Shown: positions 29,683 through 38,205, numbered from the stretch's first letter. The stretch is 64,000 nt of DNA from Alkalihalobacterium chitinilyticum (GCF_029028005.1 NZ_JAOTPO010000006.1:186001-250000); one strand, 5' to 3'. Numbers and translations are program-made. The notes: generated by a model from the sequence alone, not told the origin.

Positions 29683-30110
29683 TGAACGTTACGCAAGCAA
29701 TGGAACTGTTAAAGGAAAAAGGATATAAATATACGAAAAAACGTGAAGAAATGCTTCGTCTTTTTGCCGATGAAAAACGGTATCTTTCTGCTAAAGATGT
29801 TTTAGAGAAGATGTATAAGGATTACCCAGGGTTAAGCTTTGATACGATTTATCGAAACTTAGCAACGTTTGCACAATTGGAAATCCTAGAAGTAACAGAA
29901 TTAGAAGGTGAGAAAAAGTTTCGGTTTTCCTGTTCAACAACGCAACATCACCATCATTTAATTTGCTTGGAGTGCGGAAAAACAAAGGCTGTACACAATT
30001 GTCCAATGGAAAACATCAATATTGCATTCCCAGACTTTGAAGTGACTGGACATAAGTTTGAAATCTACGGGTATTGTAAAAGTTGTACACATGTTAGTGC
30101 TAATTCATAA
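29682..30110 (+). CDS. zur: Zinc uptake regulator Zur (Fur family)
   Basis: This 142-residue Fur-family repressor has an N-terminal winged helix (FDTIYRNLATF, about residues 54-64) and a metal-sensing C-terminal domain. The latter contains the histidine cluster HHHHLICLECGKTK and a second pair of cysteines CKSC, which together form the structural zinc site. It is very close to B. subtilis Zur in motif layout. Being last in the zinc-importer operon suggests feedback control of its own synthesis. Confidence 0.93.
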   Translation: MNVTQAMELLKEKGYKYTKKREEMLRLFADEKRYLSAKDVLEKMYKDYPGLSFDTIYRNLATFAQLEILEVTELEGEKKFRFSCSTTQHHHHLICLECGKTKAVHNCPMENINIAFPDFEVTGHKFEIYGYCKSCTHVSANS

Positions 30111-30150
30111 AAAAGGGAAAGGCAGAGATGGACTATTGCCTTTCCTTTTT
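30111..30150. terminator. Bidirectional terminator between zur and yqfW
   Basis: AAAAGGGAAAGGCA / TGCCTTTCCTTTTT hairpin with a 12-base loop and T run, between convergent genes. Confidence 0.82.
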
Positions 30151-30168
30151 GTATTTTGTTAAAGAATC

Positions 30169-30747
30169 CTACTCTTCATTCTTTAACCATTGTTCGACCC
30201 AATGGGTTGCTTCGTTCCAATTCTCCACTCGAATGACATTTTTCGGAGCTGAGAGACGATTATAAGGCGTATCGAACAAAACAACCGGAATTTTACACTC
30301 TTCAGCAATATCACAGGCATTATCATGTTTATCCTCAAAAAAGATATCCAGCATATGATCTTTTACGGCATTAATTTTATCGTGACTGCCAATAAGATTA
30401 ATCTTATCATAAGGAAGCTTCTTTGCTTGAAACCATTGCTCCGTTACATCATATAAATGATCTCCTCTAGCGCTAATATAGACCATCTTATGGTTTTCTT
30501 TCCAATTATGTAATGCATTTTTTGCATAAAGGGCTAAATCTGCTTTTGAATAAATATGACCTTCATGCTCTTTTAACCATTGCCAAAATTGATCGGAGGT
30601 TACACCTAGAACTTGAGTTAAATCATACTCAGTTATATCATCTAATGTAATATTTTTGTTGAAGTGCTTATTTAAATATGGAACGAAAGTAGCTGGATCT
30701 GTAACTGTACCATCAATATCAAAACCAAAAACTCTAGACTTCTTCAT
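30169..30747 (-). CDS. yqfW: Putative 5'-nucleotidase, HAD/NT5C family (YqfW)
   Basis: This 192-residue HAD phosphatase has the nucleophile motif DIDGTVTDP (about residues 10-18), a second motif around ISARGDH, and the acidic motif FFEDKHDNA (about 137-145). It resembles YqfW, a nucleotidase-like protein of Bacillus located near zur and ispG. The substrate is unproven. GAGGTG lies before the reverse-strand ATG. Confidence 0.88.
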   Translation of the reverse strand: MKKSRVFGFDIDGTVTDPATFVPYLNKHFNKNITLDDITEYDLTQVLGVTSDQFWQWLKEHEGHIYSKADLALYAKNALHNWKENHKMVYISARGDHLYDVTEQWFQAKKLPYDKINLIGSHDKINAVKDHMLDIFFEDKHDNACDIAEECKIPVVLFDTPYNRLSAPKNVIRVENWNEATHWVEQWLKNEE

Positions 30748-30868
30748 AATTCACCTCGTATAAAAAAATAAATCGTTTCCTATGCATGCAATCATTGACA
30801 CCTATAATCAGAGCATCGTGAGTCATACTATTAATGCTCCCCCAAATAAAGAAAGCGAGGGATTAGTT

Positions 30869-31273
30869 TTGGCTGACAATAACAATTTCAACAACAACTT
30901 TAACGATCGTGATACTCGTACGATCGACTTAAGACCAGAAGAAAGAGACCGCGAAAGAGTAGACACATTTGAAGAAGAAACGGCTGCTGAAGTTACACCA
31001 ATGACTGGTGCTTTTGGTGGTCGAACAGAAGAGCGGGAAGAAACTGCTGAAGCAAACTATGATGATGCAACTGCGTCAGGCCGTGGTGTTGGTACGTTTG
31101 CTATCGTGCTTTCTATCCTGTCATTATTCTTTTTACCGATCCTTTTAGGTGCATCTGGGATCATTGTCGGGTTCGTTGCGAGAAGAGCTGGTGCAAATGC
31201 ACTTGGTAATTGGGCGATCGGTATCGGTGCACTGTCCATTATCTTAACCGTCTTCTTCTCACCATTCTTCTAA
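30869..31273 (+). CDS. yqfX: YqfX-like membrane protein
   Basis: This 134-residue protein has an acidic, Asn/Arg/Glu-rich N-terminal half (NFNDRDTRTIDLRPEERDR) followed by two hydrophobic segments near residues 78-100 and 108-130 with a Gly/Ala-rich hairpin. TTG 30869 is chosen because GAGGGA lies 7 bases upstream and the protein then starts MADNNN. Position between yqfW and ispG matches YqfX of B. subtilis. Function is unknown. Confidence 0.82.
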   Translation: MADNNNFNNNFNDRDTRTIDLRPEERDRERVDTFEEETAAEVTPMTGAFGGRTEEREETAEANYDDATASGRGVGTFAIVLSILSLFFLPILLGASGIIVGFVARRAGANALGNWAIGIGALSIILTVFFSPFF

Positions 31274-31324
31274 ATAGGGTCAAAGCAGGAATCCACATCA
31301 CCTAATTTTGAAGGGGAGTTATTG

Positions 31325-31355
31325 AATAAGCACACGCGACTAGCGTGTGCTTATT
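31325..31355. terminator. Hairpin between yqfX and ispG
   Basis: AATAAGCACACGC pairs perfectly with GCGTGTGCTTATT across 5 bases. The T tract is weak, but its location between convergent genes supports termination. Confidence 0.7.
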
Positions 31356-31396
31356 ATTGCATGACTACAATATAATTTCCAGTTTTGAATAGCTAA

Positions 31397-32485
31397 CTAT
31401 TCTTGTGTCGCTAATTTTTCTTGTGCGATTTTGTCGATTTCTTTCTTTAATTCTTCAACCATTATTTCCTCGGGAACTTTTCTTACTATTTCACCATGTC
31501 TAAACAATAAGCCTTCTCCTCGAGCCCCTGCAATGCCAATATCAGCCTCGCGTGCTTCACCGGGACCATTCACAGCACAACCAAGAACGGCTACCTTAAT
31601 CGGTGCTTTAATGGTTGAAATATAATCTTCAACTTCATTCGCAATTTTAATTAAATCAATTTCAATACGACCACACGTCGGGCATGAAATCAAAGTCGCA
31701 GCATTTGCAGCTAAACCGAATGATTTTAACAGTTCACGTGCAACTTTTACTTCTTCAACAGGATCAGCGCTCAGTGAAATACGAACTGTATTTCCAATAC
31801 CCATGTTTAAAATGGCACCTAATCCTGCTGCGCTTTTGATTGTACCAGCAAATAGTGTACCTGACTCAGTAATACCTAGGTGCAGTGGGTAACTAAAAGC
31901 TTTAGCTGCTTTCTCGTAAGCTTCGATCGCTAAGTTAACGTCAGAGGCCTTCATCGAAACGATAATATCATGAAAATCAAGATCTTCAAGGATACCGATG
32001 TGGTGCAGGGCACTTTCGACCATTCCATCAGCTGTTGGGTACCCATACTTATCTAAAATTTTCTTTTCGAGTGAGCCTGCGTTAACTCCAATACGAATGG
32101 GAATACCTTTTGCTTTGGCTGCTTTTACAACGGCCTCTACTTTTTCTCTTTTTCCAATATTCCCAGGGTTAATTCTTATCTTATCCGCCCCACCTTCAAT
32201 GGCTTTCAAGGCAAGCTTATAATCAAAATGTATATCGACAACGAGAGGGATGTTAATTCTTGCTTTGATAGCGGAAATCGCCTCTGCTGCGCGCATATCT
32301 GGACAAGCTACTCTAACCACTTGACAACCCGCTTCTTCTAACCTGTGGATTTCTGCCACTGTTGCTTCAACATCATGAGTTTTGGTTGTTGTCATACTTT
32401 GGATAACGACTTCATTGTTTCCGCCAATCGTAATCCCGCCAACTGTCACAGGTCGAGTTTGGGTTCGATGTGTGATTTGGGTCAT
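31397..32485 (-). CDS. ispG: (E)-4-hydroxy-3-methylbut-2-enyl-diphosphate synthase IspG
   Basis: This 362-residue iron-sulfur enzyme of the MEP pathway converts MEcPP to HMBPP. It has an N-terminal TIM barrel ([18 protein letters not shown]) and a C-terminal cluster domain with [11 protein letters not shown] and [12 protein letters not shown] providing the 4Fe-4S cysteines. Length is normal for Bacillus. It acts immediately before IspH, encoded 14 kb away. Confidence 0.96.
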   Translation of the reverse strand: MTQITHRTQTRPVTVGGITIGGNNEVVIQSMTTTKTHDVEATVAEIHRLEEAGCQVVRVACPDMRAAEAISAIKARINIPLVVDIHFDYKLALKAIEGGADKIRINPGNIGKREKVEAVVKAAKAKGIPIRIGVNAGSLEKKILDKYGYPTADGMVESALHHIGILEDLDFHDIIVSMKASDVNLAIEAYEKAAKAFSYPLHLGITESGTLFAGTIKSAAGLGAILNMGIGNTVRISLSADPVEEVKVARELLKSFGLAANAATLISCPTCGRIEIDLIKIANEVEDYISTIKAPIKVAVLGCAVNGPGEAREADIGIAGARGEGLLFRHGEIVRKVPEEIMVEELKKEIDKIAQEKLATQE

Positions 32486-32532
32486 GAATCATTCGCCCCT
32501 TTTTAAAAAGATAGGAAATTATATAATTCGAA

Positions 32533-32680
32533 GATGTCTAGCGCAAGCGCCCCACAACTAGCAAGACTTCGCTCACCTCCTTATGATAAGTCAGCATCGG
32601 CTCACTACAGGTACCGTGTATCCTTTATCCATGAGGTGGGCTTCAGTTCTTACGTCGTTAAACGGGTGCTTACGCTTTTC
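32533..32680. repeat. Dispersed intergenic repeat, copy B
   Basis: This noncoding segment upstream of ispG shares ordered motifs with 14330-14470, notably GATAAGTCAGCATCGGCTC at 32585-32603. It begins TGTCTAGCGCAAGCGCC and ends ACGCTTTTC, the outer boundaries I recall for a family of Bacillaceae intergenic elements. No ORF in it is convincing. Confidence 0.6.
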
Positions 32681-32759
32681 TTATTTTCAACTATATATAT
32701 TGTATAAACGACATACGTGTTTATTTTATCAGTCTGTCATTTTGTTTGGCAAGGTATTG

Positions 32760-33128
32760 TTACTCTGATTTTGCATAAAGCGGAAATAGATAAGTCTTTC
32801 CAACTTGTATATTATCTGCTGCCACACCTGGATTTAATTCTTGAAAATCATAAACGATTTGTTGGATTGATGCAGGAACGGGCCCTTCATGCAAATGTTC
32901 TACAATGGAAAGAACGGTATAACCATTTTGTACAACAACTTCTTGAGCAGGAAACGGTTCTTCTTCAACGACAATATTAGGATAATTTTCTGAACTTGTC
33001 TCGTTCGTTGTTGGTTCTTCTGCTTTGGGTAAAGTACCAGTAGATAGATCATAATAAATGCTATAACAAATAATAAAAAGAACGATGATAAAGATCACAC
33101 TATGTTTAAAGCTGAATTGGGTACTCAA
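32760..33128 (-). CDS. yqfZ: LysM-like membrane-anchored protein (YqfZ-like)
   Basis: This 122-residue protein has one N-terminal membrane segment (SVIFIIVLFIICYSIYY), an acidic linker, and a C-terminal LysM-like domain. That domain contains GYTVLSIVEHLHEG, IQQIVYDFQELNP and IQVGKTYLFPLY. It should sit on the outside of the membrane and bind peptidoglycan. TTG 33128 is chosen because AGGGAGG lies 8-9 bases upstream. Position next to ispG matches YqfZ of B. subtilis. Confidence 0.8.
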   Translation of the reverse strand: MSTQFSFKHSVIFIIVLFIICYSIYYDLSTGTLPKAEEPTTNETSSENYPNIVVEEEPFPAQEVVVQNGYTVLSIVEHLHEGPVPASIQQIVYDFQELNPGVAADNIQVGKTYLFPLYAKSE

Positions 33129-33232
33129 TGGCTTGTCCTCCCTAATGTGTAAACATCTTAACAATATATATTCAGCAAGTGTGAAAAATATGACTAGAAT
33201 TTTTTCTTTTTTTTAGGAGGGGGAAAACACTA

Positions 33233-34456
33233 ATGAAAAAGGAGACTTCTACAACAGTAGTTATATACATCATTGGATTACTGCCTTTTGTCATGGTCGT
33301 GGGGAATTCAATGTTTATTCCAATAATTCCTGATATACAACATGCATTACAATTAACTGCAGTAGAAGGTGGCTTAGTTCTTACTGTATTTTCAATTCCA
33401 GCAGCACTTATGATACCGATCATAGGTTTAATTTCAGATCGGATAGGAAGAAAAAAGGTGATATTAGTTTCACTTCTTTTTATTATGATAGGCAGTTTAT
33501 TATCTGCTGCAGCCCCAGTTTTTTTAGAGGGTCAAAGTGCGTTTTCAATGTTACTTTTAGGTCGATTTCTTCAAGGGGTAGGAGCAGGGGGAACGGCACC
33601 AATGGCTATGGCTTTAGCAGGTGACCTGTTTGCGGGTACAGACAGGAGTAAAGCGCTAGGAACAGTGGAGGTGTTTAACAGTCTAGGAAAAGTAGTAAGT
33701 CCTATAATTGGTGCTTTTATTGCAGTGTATTTATGGTTTGCCACGTTTTTTGTTTATTTCTTTCTTGCACTTTTCGCATATTTTGGAATGAAAATTTGGA
33801 TTTACGAAAGTAGTAAGAAAACTGAGCCTGTAGGATTAAGAGAATACCGGCGATCAATGAGCGAAATTATTATGCGCGAGTTTAAATGGCTTATTCCTAT
33901 ATTTTTCGCTAGTGGAGTAGGTTTACTCCTTTTATTTGGTCTTATGTTTTTTATGTCTTATTATCTTGAAGAAAGCTATGGGATTTATGGGACGATGAAA
34001 GGAATATATTTAGCGCTGCCACTTGTGTTTTTAACTTTGTTCTCATATTGGACAGGTAAGAATATGGGAGATAACAAAGATCATGTAAAGCGTTTTCTAC
34101 TGCTAGGGTTAAGTTTGCTCGTAAGTAGCTTTGCATTCCTTATTTTTTATCATGGTCTAATAAGTTTGTTAATCTTAATTTCGTTGGCTTCAATTGGCTT
34201 AGGGTTCTTTCTCCCAGCAGCTAATACGGCAGTGACGTCCTCTGTTGGAGTGAATGAAAGGGGCTTAGTCGTTTCATTATACTCCATGATTCGGTTTTTA
34301 GGAGTTGCGCTCGGTCCTATAACGTTTAGTGTTTTAATGTACGAGCCTGTGGAGTTGTTTTTCTCGTCATTTTTTCTTATAGGAATTTCTTTTGTCCTTC
34401 TTATTTCATCATGGACATGCATACCGATCTTAAAGGATTGTGTCTCCAGAATATGA
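33233..34456 (+). CDS. MFS transporter, drug-efflux (DHA) type
   Basis: This 407-residue protein has about 12 membrane segments. The loop 2-3 signature GLISDRIGRKKVILVS lies near residues 62-77, and GRFLQGVGAGGTAPMAMALAGD (about 114-135) resembles the antiporter motif C region of exporters. AGGAGGGGG precedes ATG 33233. The substrate cannot be read from sequence. It lies in a block without counterpart in the classical yqf-yqg order, so it may be accessory. Confidence 0.85.
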   Translation: MKKETSTTVVIYIIGLLPFVMVVGNSMFIPIIPDIQHALQLTAVEGGLVLTVFSIPAALMIPIIGLISDRIGRKKVILVSLLFIMIGSLLSAAAPVFLEGQSAFSMLLLGRFLQGVGAGGTAPMAMALAGDLFAGTDRSKALGTVEVFNSLGKVVSPIIGAFIAVYLWFATFFVYFFLALFAYFGMKIWIYESSKKTEPVGLREYRRSMSEIIMREFKWLIPIFFASGVGLLLLFGLMFFMSYYLEESYGIYGTMKGIYLALPLVFLTLFSYWTGKNMGDNKDHVKRFLLLGLSLLVSSFAFLIFYHGLISLLILISLASIGLGFFLPAANTAVTSSVGVNERGLVVSLYSMIRFLGVALGPITFSVLMYEPVELFFSSFFLIGISFVLLISSWTCIPILKDCVSRI

Positions 34457-34590
34457 AAAAAGATGGTGGAGTTTTAAAGTTTTACACACACAAATAGGAC
34501 TAAAGTCACTTTAAATTTTCCTCAAAAAATAGTTTTCTTAAGTTTAGGATGTCAACTAATTGATTGAGGTCTTCAAAGGAGATGGATGAT

Positions 34591-35463
34591 ATGAGTTTTA
34601 TGAAAAAGAAAATAATACCTTTATTATTAGTGTTTACAATTTTAATACCAAGTTTAGTTGCAGCGGATGCAGCTCCTGGAGATATGATTGTTACACTAGG
34701 AGCCAATTTAACAGATGAGCAGAAGCGAAGCATACTAAATGAAATGGGTGCACCAGACGATGTAGAAATTATCTATGTTACCAATGAAGAAGAACATCAC
34801 TACTTAGGAAATTATGTGAGCAGGGCTCAAATTGGGACGAGAGCGATTTCTTCTTCCATGATCACGTTAACGACATCTGGATCTGGACTTAATGTAGAGA
34901 CAAATAATATTAATTGGGTTTCTGAAGGTATGTATGCAAATGCTCTTGTAACAGCAGGAGTAAAAGATGCAGATATTTATGTAACTGCACCATTTGAAGT
35001 TTCAGGGACTGCGGGTTTAACAGGTATTATTAAAGCGTATGAAATAACAGCTGATATTCAAATTCCAGAAGAGCAAAAGCAAATTGCCAACGAAGAAATG
35101 GTCCGAACAGGTAAGCTTGCTGAACGAATTGGGATGGAAGAAGCTACAGAATTAATGAACCGGATTAAAGAGGAAATTGCTCAAAATCCAGTTGAGTCAG
35201 AGGAAGACTTACGTGCTCTCATACAAAGGATAGCTCAAGAGTTAGGAGTCACTTTAACAGAGGAAGAGTTAAACGGGCTCGTGTCCTTATTTATGCGTTT
35301 AAAGGATTTAAATATTGATTGGAACCAAGTACAAAATCAAATTGGAAAAATTCGCGACAATTTAGGAGATTTCCTAAATCGTGAAGATACACAATCATTT
35401 ATTGCATCGCTATTGGATGTGCTTCAACGATTTATTGAGGCGATTAAAGGTTTATTTAGATAA
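34591..35463 (+). CDS. Secreted DUF1002 family protein (YpuA-like)
   Basis: This 290-residue protein has an N-terminal signal peptide (KKKIIPLLLVFTILIPSLV, then AADA) with likely cleavage after about residue 25. The body shows GDMIVTLGANLTDEQKRSIL, YVSRAQIGTRAISSSMI and VTAPFEVSGTAGLTGI, which are typical of DUF1002. The family is exported and of unknown function. The start is ATG 34591, 9 bases after AAAGGAG. Confidence 0.88.
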   Translation: MSFMKKKIIPLLLVFTILIPSLVAADAAPGDMIVTLGANLTDEQKRSILNEMGAPDDVEIIYVTNEEEHHYLGNYVSRAQIGTRAISSSMITLTTSGSGLNVETNNINWVSEGMYANALVTAGVKDADIYVTAPFEVSGTAGLTGIIKAYEITADIQIPEEQKQIANEEMVRTGKLAERIGMEEATELMNRIKEEIAQNPVESEEDLRALIQRIAQELGVTLTEEELNGLVSLFMRLKDLNIDWNQVQNQIGKIRDNLGDFLNREDTQSFIASLLDVLQRFIEAIKGLFR

Positions 35464-35469
35464 AAGGAT

Positions 35470-35508
35470 GGCTGACTCAAAAGCTCATTTTTTGAGTCAG
35501 CTTTTTTT
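35470..35508 (+). terminator. Terminator after the DUF1002 gene
   Basis: GGCTGACTCAAAA / TTTTGAGTCAGC hairpin followed by T7. It is the same core as several other terminators in the window. Confidence 0.88.
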
Positions 35509-35612
35509 AGCGATTAACCAGGAAGTTGCATTAAGCCTGCCATCATTTAAATAACCTATTTCTTAAATACACCACCTTAAGTATGTATTTTCTGCTAAGA
35601 TTTGATAAAATT

Positions 35613-35735
35613 TTAAATAAGAAGTGATTTTGTTTTAACGGGAGCAAACGCGTTTGTAGAAGCAGGTTGGTGTCTTGGTGAAACCTCGGTTATAGATTTG
35701 GTGTGACGCTTATCTTTACTAATATTTTTTTTCAT
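35613..35735 (-). CDS. Small basic 40-residue ORF, unknown
   Basis: The reverse strand of the 35464-35827 gap has a good ribosome binding site (GAGGTG) 7 bases before an ATG at 35735. It opens a 40-residue frame starting MKKNISKDKRHTKSITEVSP and ending in VKTKSLLI. It is rich in Lys, Ser and Thr and has no membrane segment. I recognise no family; small acid-soluble spore proteins of the minor type are about this size but do not match obviously. The start signal is the main support. Confidence 0.5.
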   Translation of the reverse strand: MKKNISKDKRHTKSITEVSPRHQPASTNAFAPVKTKSLLI

Positions 35736-35827
35736 ATTTTTCACCTCATTTATAGTTTAACCAAAAATTGAAATGAAACTTATCTCAATTTGTTTCGTAT
35801 ATTATAAAGGATTGGGGGTTGAATGAA

Positions 35828-36469
35828 ATGGATGTACTTAATATTGCGAGTGTTGGATTTCTCGTAGTTTTTTTAGGGACACTTTTCTTATTTGGAGAAT
35901 TACTGGTTAAGGTTAAAGGAGTTTTTGGTGTTCTAGGTATTGCAATTATGGCTGTATACTTTTCTCATCATATTGCCGGTGATACAGGAGTTTGGGTGGT
36001 GTTGCTGTATATTACTGGACTAGTTCTAATAATTGTTGATGGTAAGGCAATTAGTGATGGTACGATTGCTTTTCTAGGGGTTATCTTAATGATTGTAGCC
36101 TTGGCTATTCCGGCACCGAGCTTCTTGTATGGGGCATTAGTAGCGATGGGATTAGTACTTGGTGCTGCATCTTCTTTATTATTTTTAAAAGTGTTTCCTT
36201 CTAGAAACTTGTGGTCAAAAATGACTTTAAGAGACCGATTAACAGGAGAATTAGGCTACAACTCAATTAATGAGAAGTATAAGGAGTTGATTGGAAAAAG
36301 AGGGAAAACGATAACACCATTTCGTCCAATTGGTACGATGGAGGTTGATGGAAAGCAGTATAGTGCCACTAGTGAGAATAATTGGTTAACACAAGATATA
36401 GAAATAGAAGTTGTTTCTGTCGATGGTACTCGGATTGTTGTAAAAAAAGTAGAAGGTTCTGACAAATGA
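35828..36469 (+). CDS. NfeD-like membrane protein
   Basis: This 213-residue protein has about four to five membrane segments in residues 1-130 and a C-terminal soluble OB-fold-like domain (about 150-213). The C-terminal domain has LIGKRGKTITPFRPIGTMEVDG and WLTQDIEIEVVSVDG, the NfeD C-terminal pattern. NfeD proteins usually pair with flotillin-like or ClpP-like proteins, none of which is adjacent here. The start is ATG 35828, 9 bases after GGGGG. Confidence 0.85.
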   Translation: MDVLNIASVGFLVVFLGTLFLFGELLVKVKGVFGVLGIAIMAVYFSHHIAGDTGVWVVLLYITGLVLIIVDGKAISDGTIAFLGVILMIVALAIPAPSFLYGALVAMGLVLGAASSLLFLKVFPSRNLWSKMTLRDRLTGELGYNSINEKYKELIGKRGKTITPFRPIGTMEVDGKQYSATSENNWLTQDIEIEVVSVDGTRIVVKKVEGSDK

Positions 36470-36482
36470 ACAGGGTAGAAAA

Positions 36483-36523
36483 GAGGCTGTTGAGAAGTGT
36501 ACTCAACAGCCTTCTGTTTTTTT
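36483..36523. terminator. Terminator between NfeD-like gene and DUF1189 gene
   Basis: AGGCTGTTGAG / CTCAACAGCCT stem followed by a T-rich tract, between convergent genes. Confidence 0.85.
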
Positions 36524-36525
36524 GA

Positions 36526-37332
36526 TTAGTTATTATAGGGGTTACTTGCTTCAGCGTTTTGCGGGCTAGTCTTAGGCTTTGGAACATACTGCAAAACTTT
36601 ATATAACATGAAGATCGCAATAGCCCAATAGAAGAAGAACGAAAACGGAATAATAAATCCGAACGCCTCTGTTAAATTAAAAATAGCTGTCGGCAGTGTA
36701 ACAGTATAAGCTGATAAAATCCAAAGATGTCTATATTTCAAGTTTAATTGTGCTTTGTTTTTTAGCATGAGTCCAATTAATGCTAATACGGTTACTCCAA
36801 TAAATTTCATTGCTGTAAAGAAAAGGTATAATACTAACATGAAAACCGTTAAAATTACAGGAAGTACATCGGCTATACTATTGACTAGACCTGAGATTTC
36901 ATCTTTTGTTAAGTTTAAATTACCAAGGTCACGGTACCTAAAAGTCTCTGCTACTCCATCAGTGATAATAACTGCTTCACGTTCGAGCATCGCTAGACCG
37001 TTATCATGTTCGTATATATCATCAACCGTTAGTTGTCCAGTAGGGTCGAGGATAAAAACGCCAGCTTCTGTCCCATCAATGTAAGGTTCTGTTATATCTG
37101 ATGTCAAAACGCCATTTTGAAATGCAAAATCAGGTATATCCTCCTCTAATGATGTAGCTAAATAGTTAATACCCTGGTAGGCGGTTGTTGATAACTGAAT
37201 TGCACTTGGAATCGAAACGACCGCCATTAATAAGAATACATAAAAAATGGTTTTGCCAATCCCTTGAAACCGAAATAAGGCAATATCTTTAGGGGAATAC
37301 AAACTTTTAATTAGCTGTTTAAAAATATTCAT
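36526..37332 (-). CDS. DUF1189 family membrane protein
   Basis: This 268-residue protein begins MNIFKQLIKSLYSPKDIALFR, the characteristic DUF1189 N-terminus. It has a membrane segment near residues 27-45, an extracytoplasmic domain of about 110 residues, then about four more membrane segments. B. subtilis YqgB, near sodA, is of this kind as I recall. Function is unknown. Confidence 0.82.
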   Translation of the reverse strand: MNIFKQLIKSLYSPKDIALFRFQGIGKTIFYVFLLMAVVSIPSAIQLSTTAYQGINYLATSLEEDIPDFAFQNGVLTSDITEPYIDGTEAGVFILDPTGQLTVDDIYEHDNGLAMLEREAVIITDGVAETFRYRDLGNLNLTKDEISGLVNSIADVLPVILTVFMLVLYLFFTAMKFIGVTVLALIGLMLKNKAQLNLKYRHLWILSAYTVTLPTAIFNLTEAFGFIIPFSFFFYWAIAIFMLYKVLQYVPKPKTSPQNAEASNPYNN

Positions 37333-37616
37333 GTATAATGTCTACTCCTTCTTATTAAGCTTGTGTTTATGTGTATTAATTTAGTCAAGTGGTTTGAAGA
37401 GTGTAAAAACTCCCGGTGAACCTAGATCAATACAATTTACGCAGCCAGACCTATTAAGTAACTACCAACATACATTTTACAAGAGAAAAAAAAATGGTAC
37501 AAGAGATGTCCTGTTTCAATTAGGTGACGACTTTTTTTCAGATATGGCTTGTCAAGTATAACAGTTTATGATATATTACTTTTCGTCACCACCTTTTTAA
37601 GGTTAGGTCTCGTGTG

Positions 37617-37646
37617 TTGACTAAAGTTAGTTTTTTGAGTTATAAT
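37617..37646 (+). promoter_or_regulatory. Promoter of the tRNA operon
   Basis: TTGACT (37617-37622) and TATAAT (37641-37646) with an 18-base spacer end about 19 bases before the first tRNA. The remainder of the gap 37333-37616 shows no gene. Confidence 0.75.
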
Positions 37647-37664
37647 ATTAGTTGTCTTTATTAT

Positions 37665-37740
37665 TCCACAGTAGCTCAGTTGGTAGAGCAATCGGCTGTT
37701 AACCGATCGGTCGCAGGTTCGAGTCCTGCCTGTGGAGCCA
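37665..37740 (+). tRNA. tRNA-Asn (GTT)
   Basis: The 7-bp acceptor TCCACAG / CTGTGGA pairs perfectly, the anticodon loop reads CTGTTAA, the T stem is GCAGG / CCTGC, and CCA is encoded. It is the first gene of a five-tRNA operon. Confidence 0.97.
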
Positions 37741-37748
37741 TTAACTTT

Positions 37749-37825
37749 GGCGGTGTAGCTCAGCTGGCTAGAGCGTACGGTTCATACCCGTGAGGTCGTG
37801 GGTTCGACTCCCTCCGCCGCTACCA
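37749..37825 (+). tRNA. tRNA-Met (CAT), elongator type
   Basis: The acceptor GGCGGTG / CGCCGCT, anticodon loop TTCATAC and encoded CCA match the Bacillus elongator tRNA-Met. The T stem (GTGGG / CCCTC) contains a T-T mismatch at positions 50-64, where I recall a G-T pair in B. subtilis. Confidence 0.93.
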
Positions 37826-37850
37826 ATTTCTTTAAAACCTGATAAAAATG

Positions 37851-37926
37851 GCGGTTGTGGCGAAGTGGTTAACGCACCGGATTGTGGTTCCGGCATTCGT
37901 GGGTTCGATTCCCATCAGCCGCCCCA
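37851..37926 (+). tRNA. tRNA-His (GTG)
   Basis: The acceptor GCGGTTG / CAGCCGC, anticodon loop TTGTGGT and CCA are present. The extra G at 37850 can serve as the G-1 paired with C73, the histidine identity element. Confidence 0.97.
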
Positions 37927-37931
37927 TTTAA

Positions 37932-38008
37932 GGACCCTTAGCTCAGTTGGTCAGAGCGGTCGGCTCATAACCGATTGGTCGTAGGTTCGAGTCCTACAGG
38001 GTCCACCA
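37932..38008 (+). tRNA. tRNA-Ile2 (CAT anticodon, lysidine-modified)
   Basis: The acceptor GGACCCT / AGGGTCC, anticodon loop CTCATAA and CCA are visible. Although the anticodon is CAT, the body closely matches the Bacillus Ile2 isoacceptor modified by TilS, not the Met tRNAs (compare 37749-37825). The isoleucine assignment relies on remembered sequence. Confidence 0.85.
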
Positions 38009-38112
38009 TACTAGAGATTGAATTTAAAAAGGTTGGAAGTTAGGTTGGGTTCAACTTGACTACTAAAAGATTACCTAACGTCATATCTCTCAAAATTTAA
38101 ACATCTATTTAC

Positions 38113-38205
38113 GGAGGAATACCCAAGTCCGGCTGAAGGGATCGGTCTTGAAAACCGACAGGCGGGTTAAACCGCGCGGGGGTTCGAATCCCTCTTCCTC
38201 CGCCA
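38113..38205 (+). tRNA. tRNA-Ser (TGA)
   Basis: A 93-base class II tRNA with a long variable arm; acceptor GGAGGAA / TTCCTCC, anticodon loop CTTGAAA, T stem GGGGG / CCCTC-like and encoded CCA. It ends the operon. Confidence 0.96.

Noticed and set aside
32583-32980. Short + strand open frames upstream of and across yqfZ
   Set aside because: They fall in the intergenic repeat or antisense to yqfZ and lack start signals.
37790-37984. 64-codon open frame over the tRNA genes
   Set aside because: It is inside tRNA-Met, tRNA-His and tRNA-Ile2 sequence, which fully explains the region.
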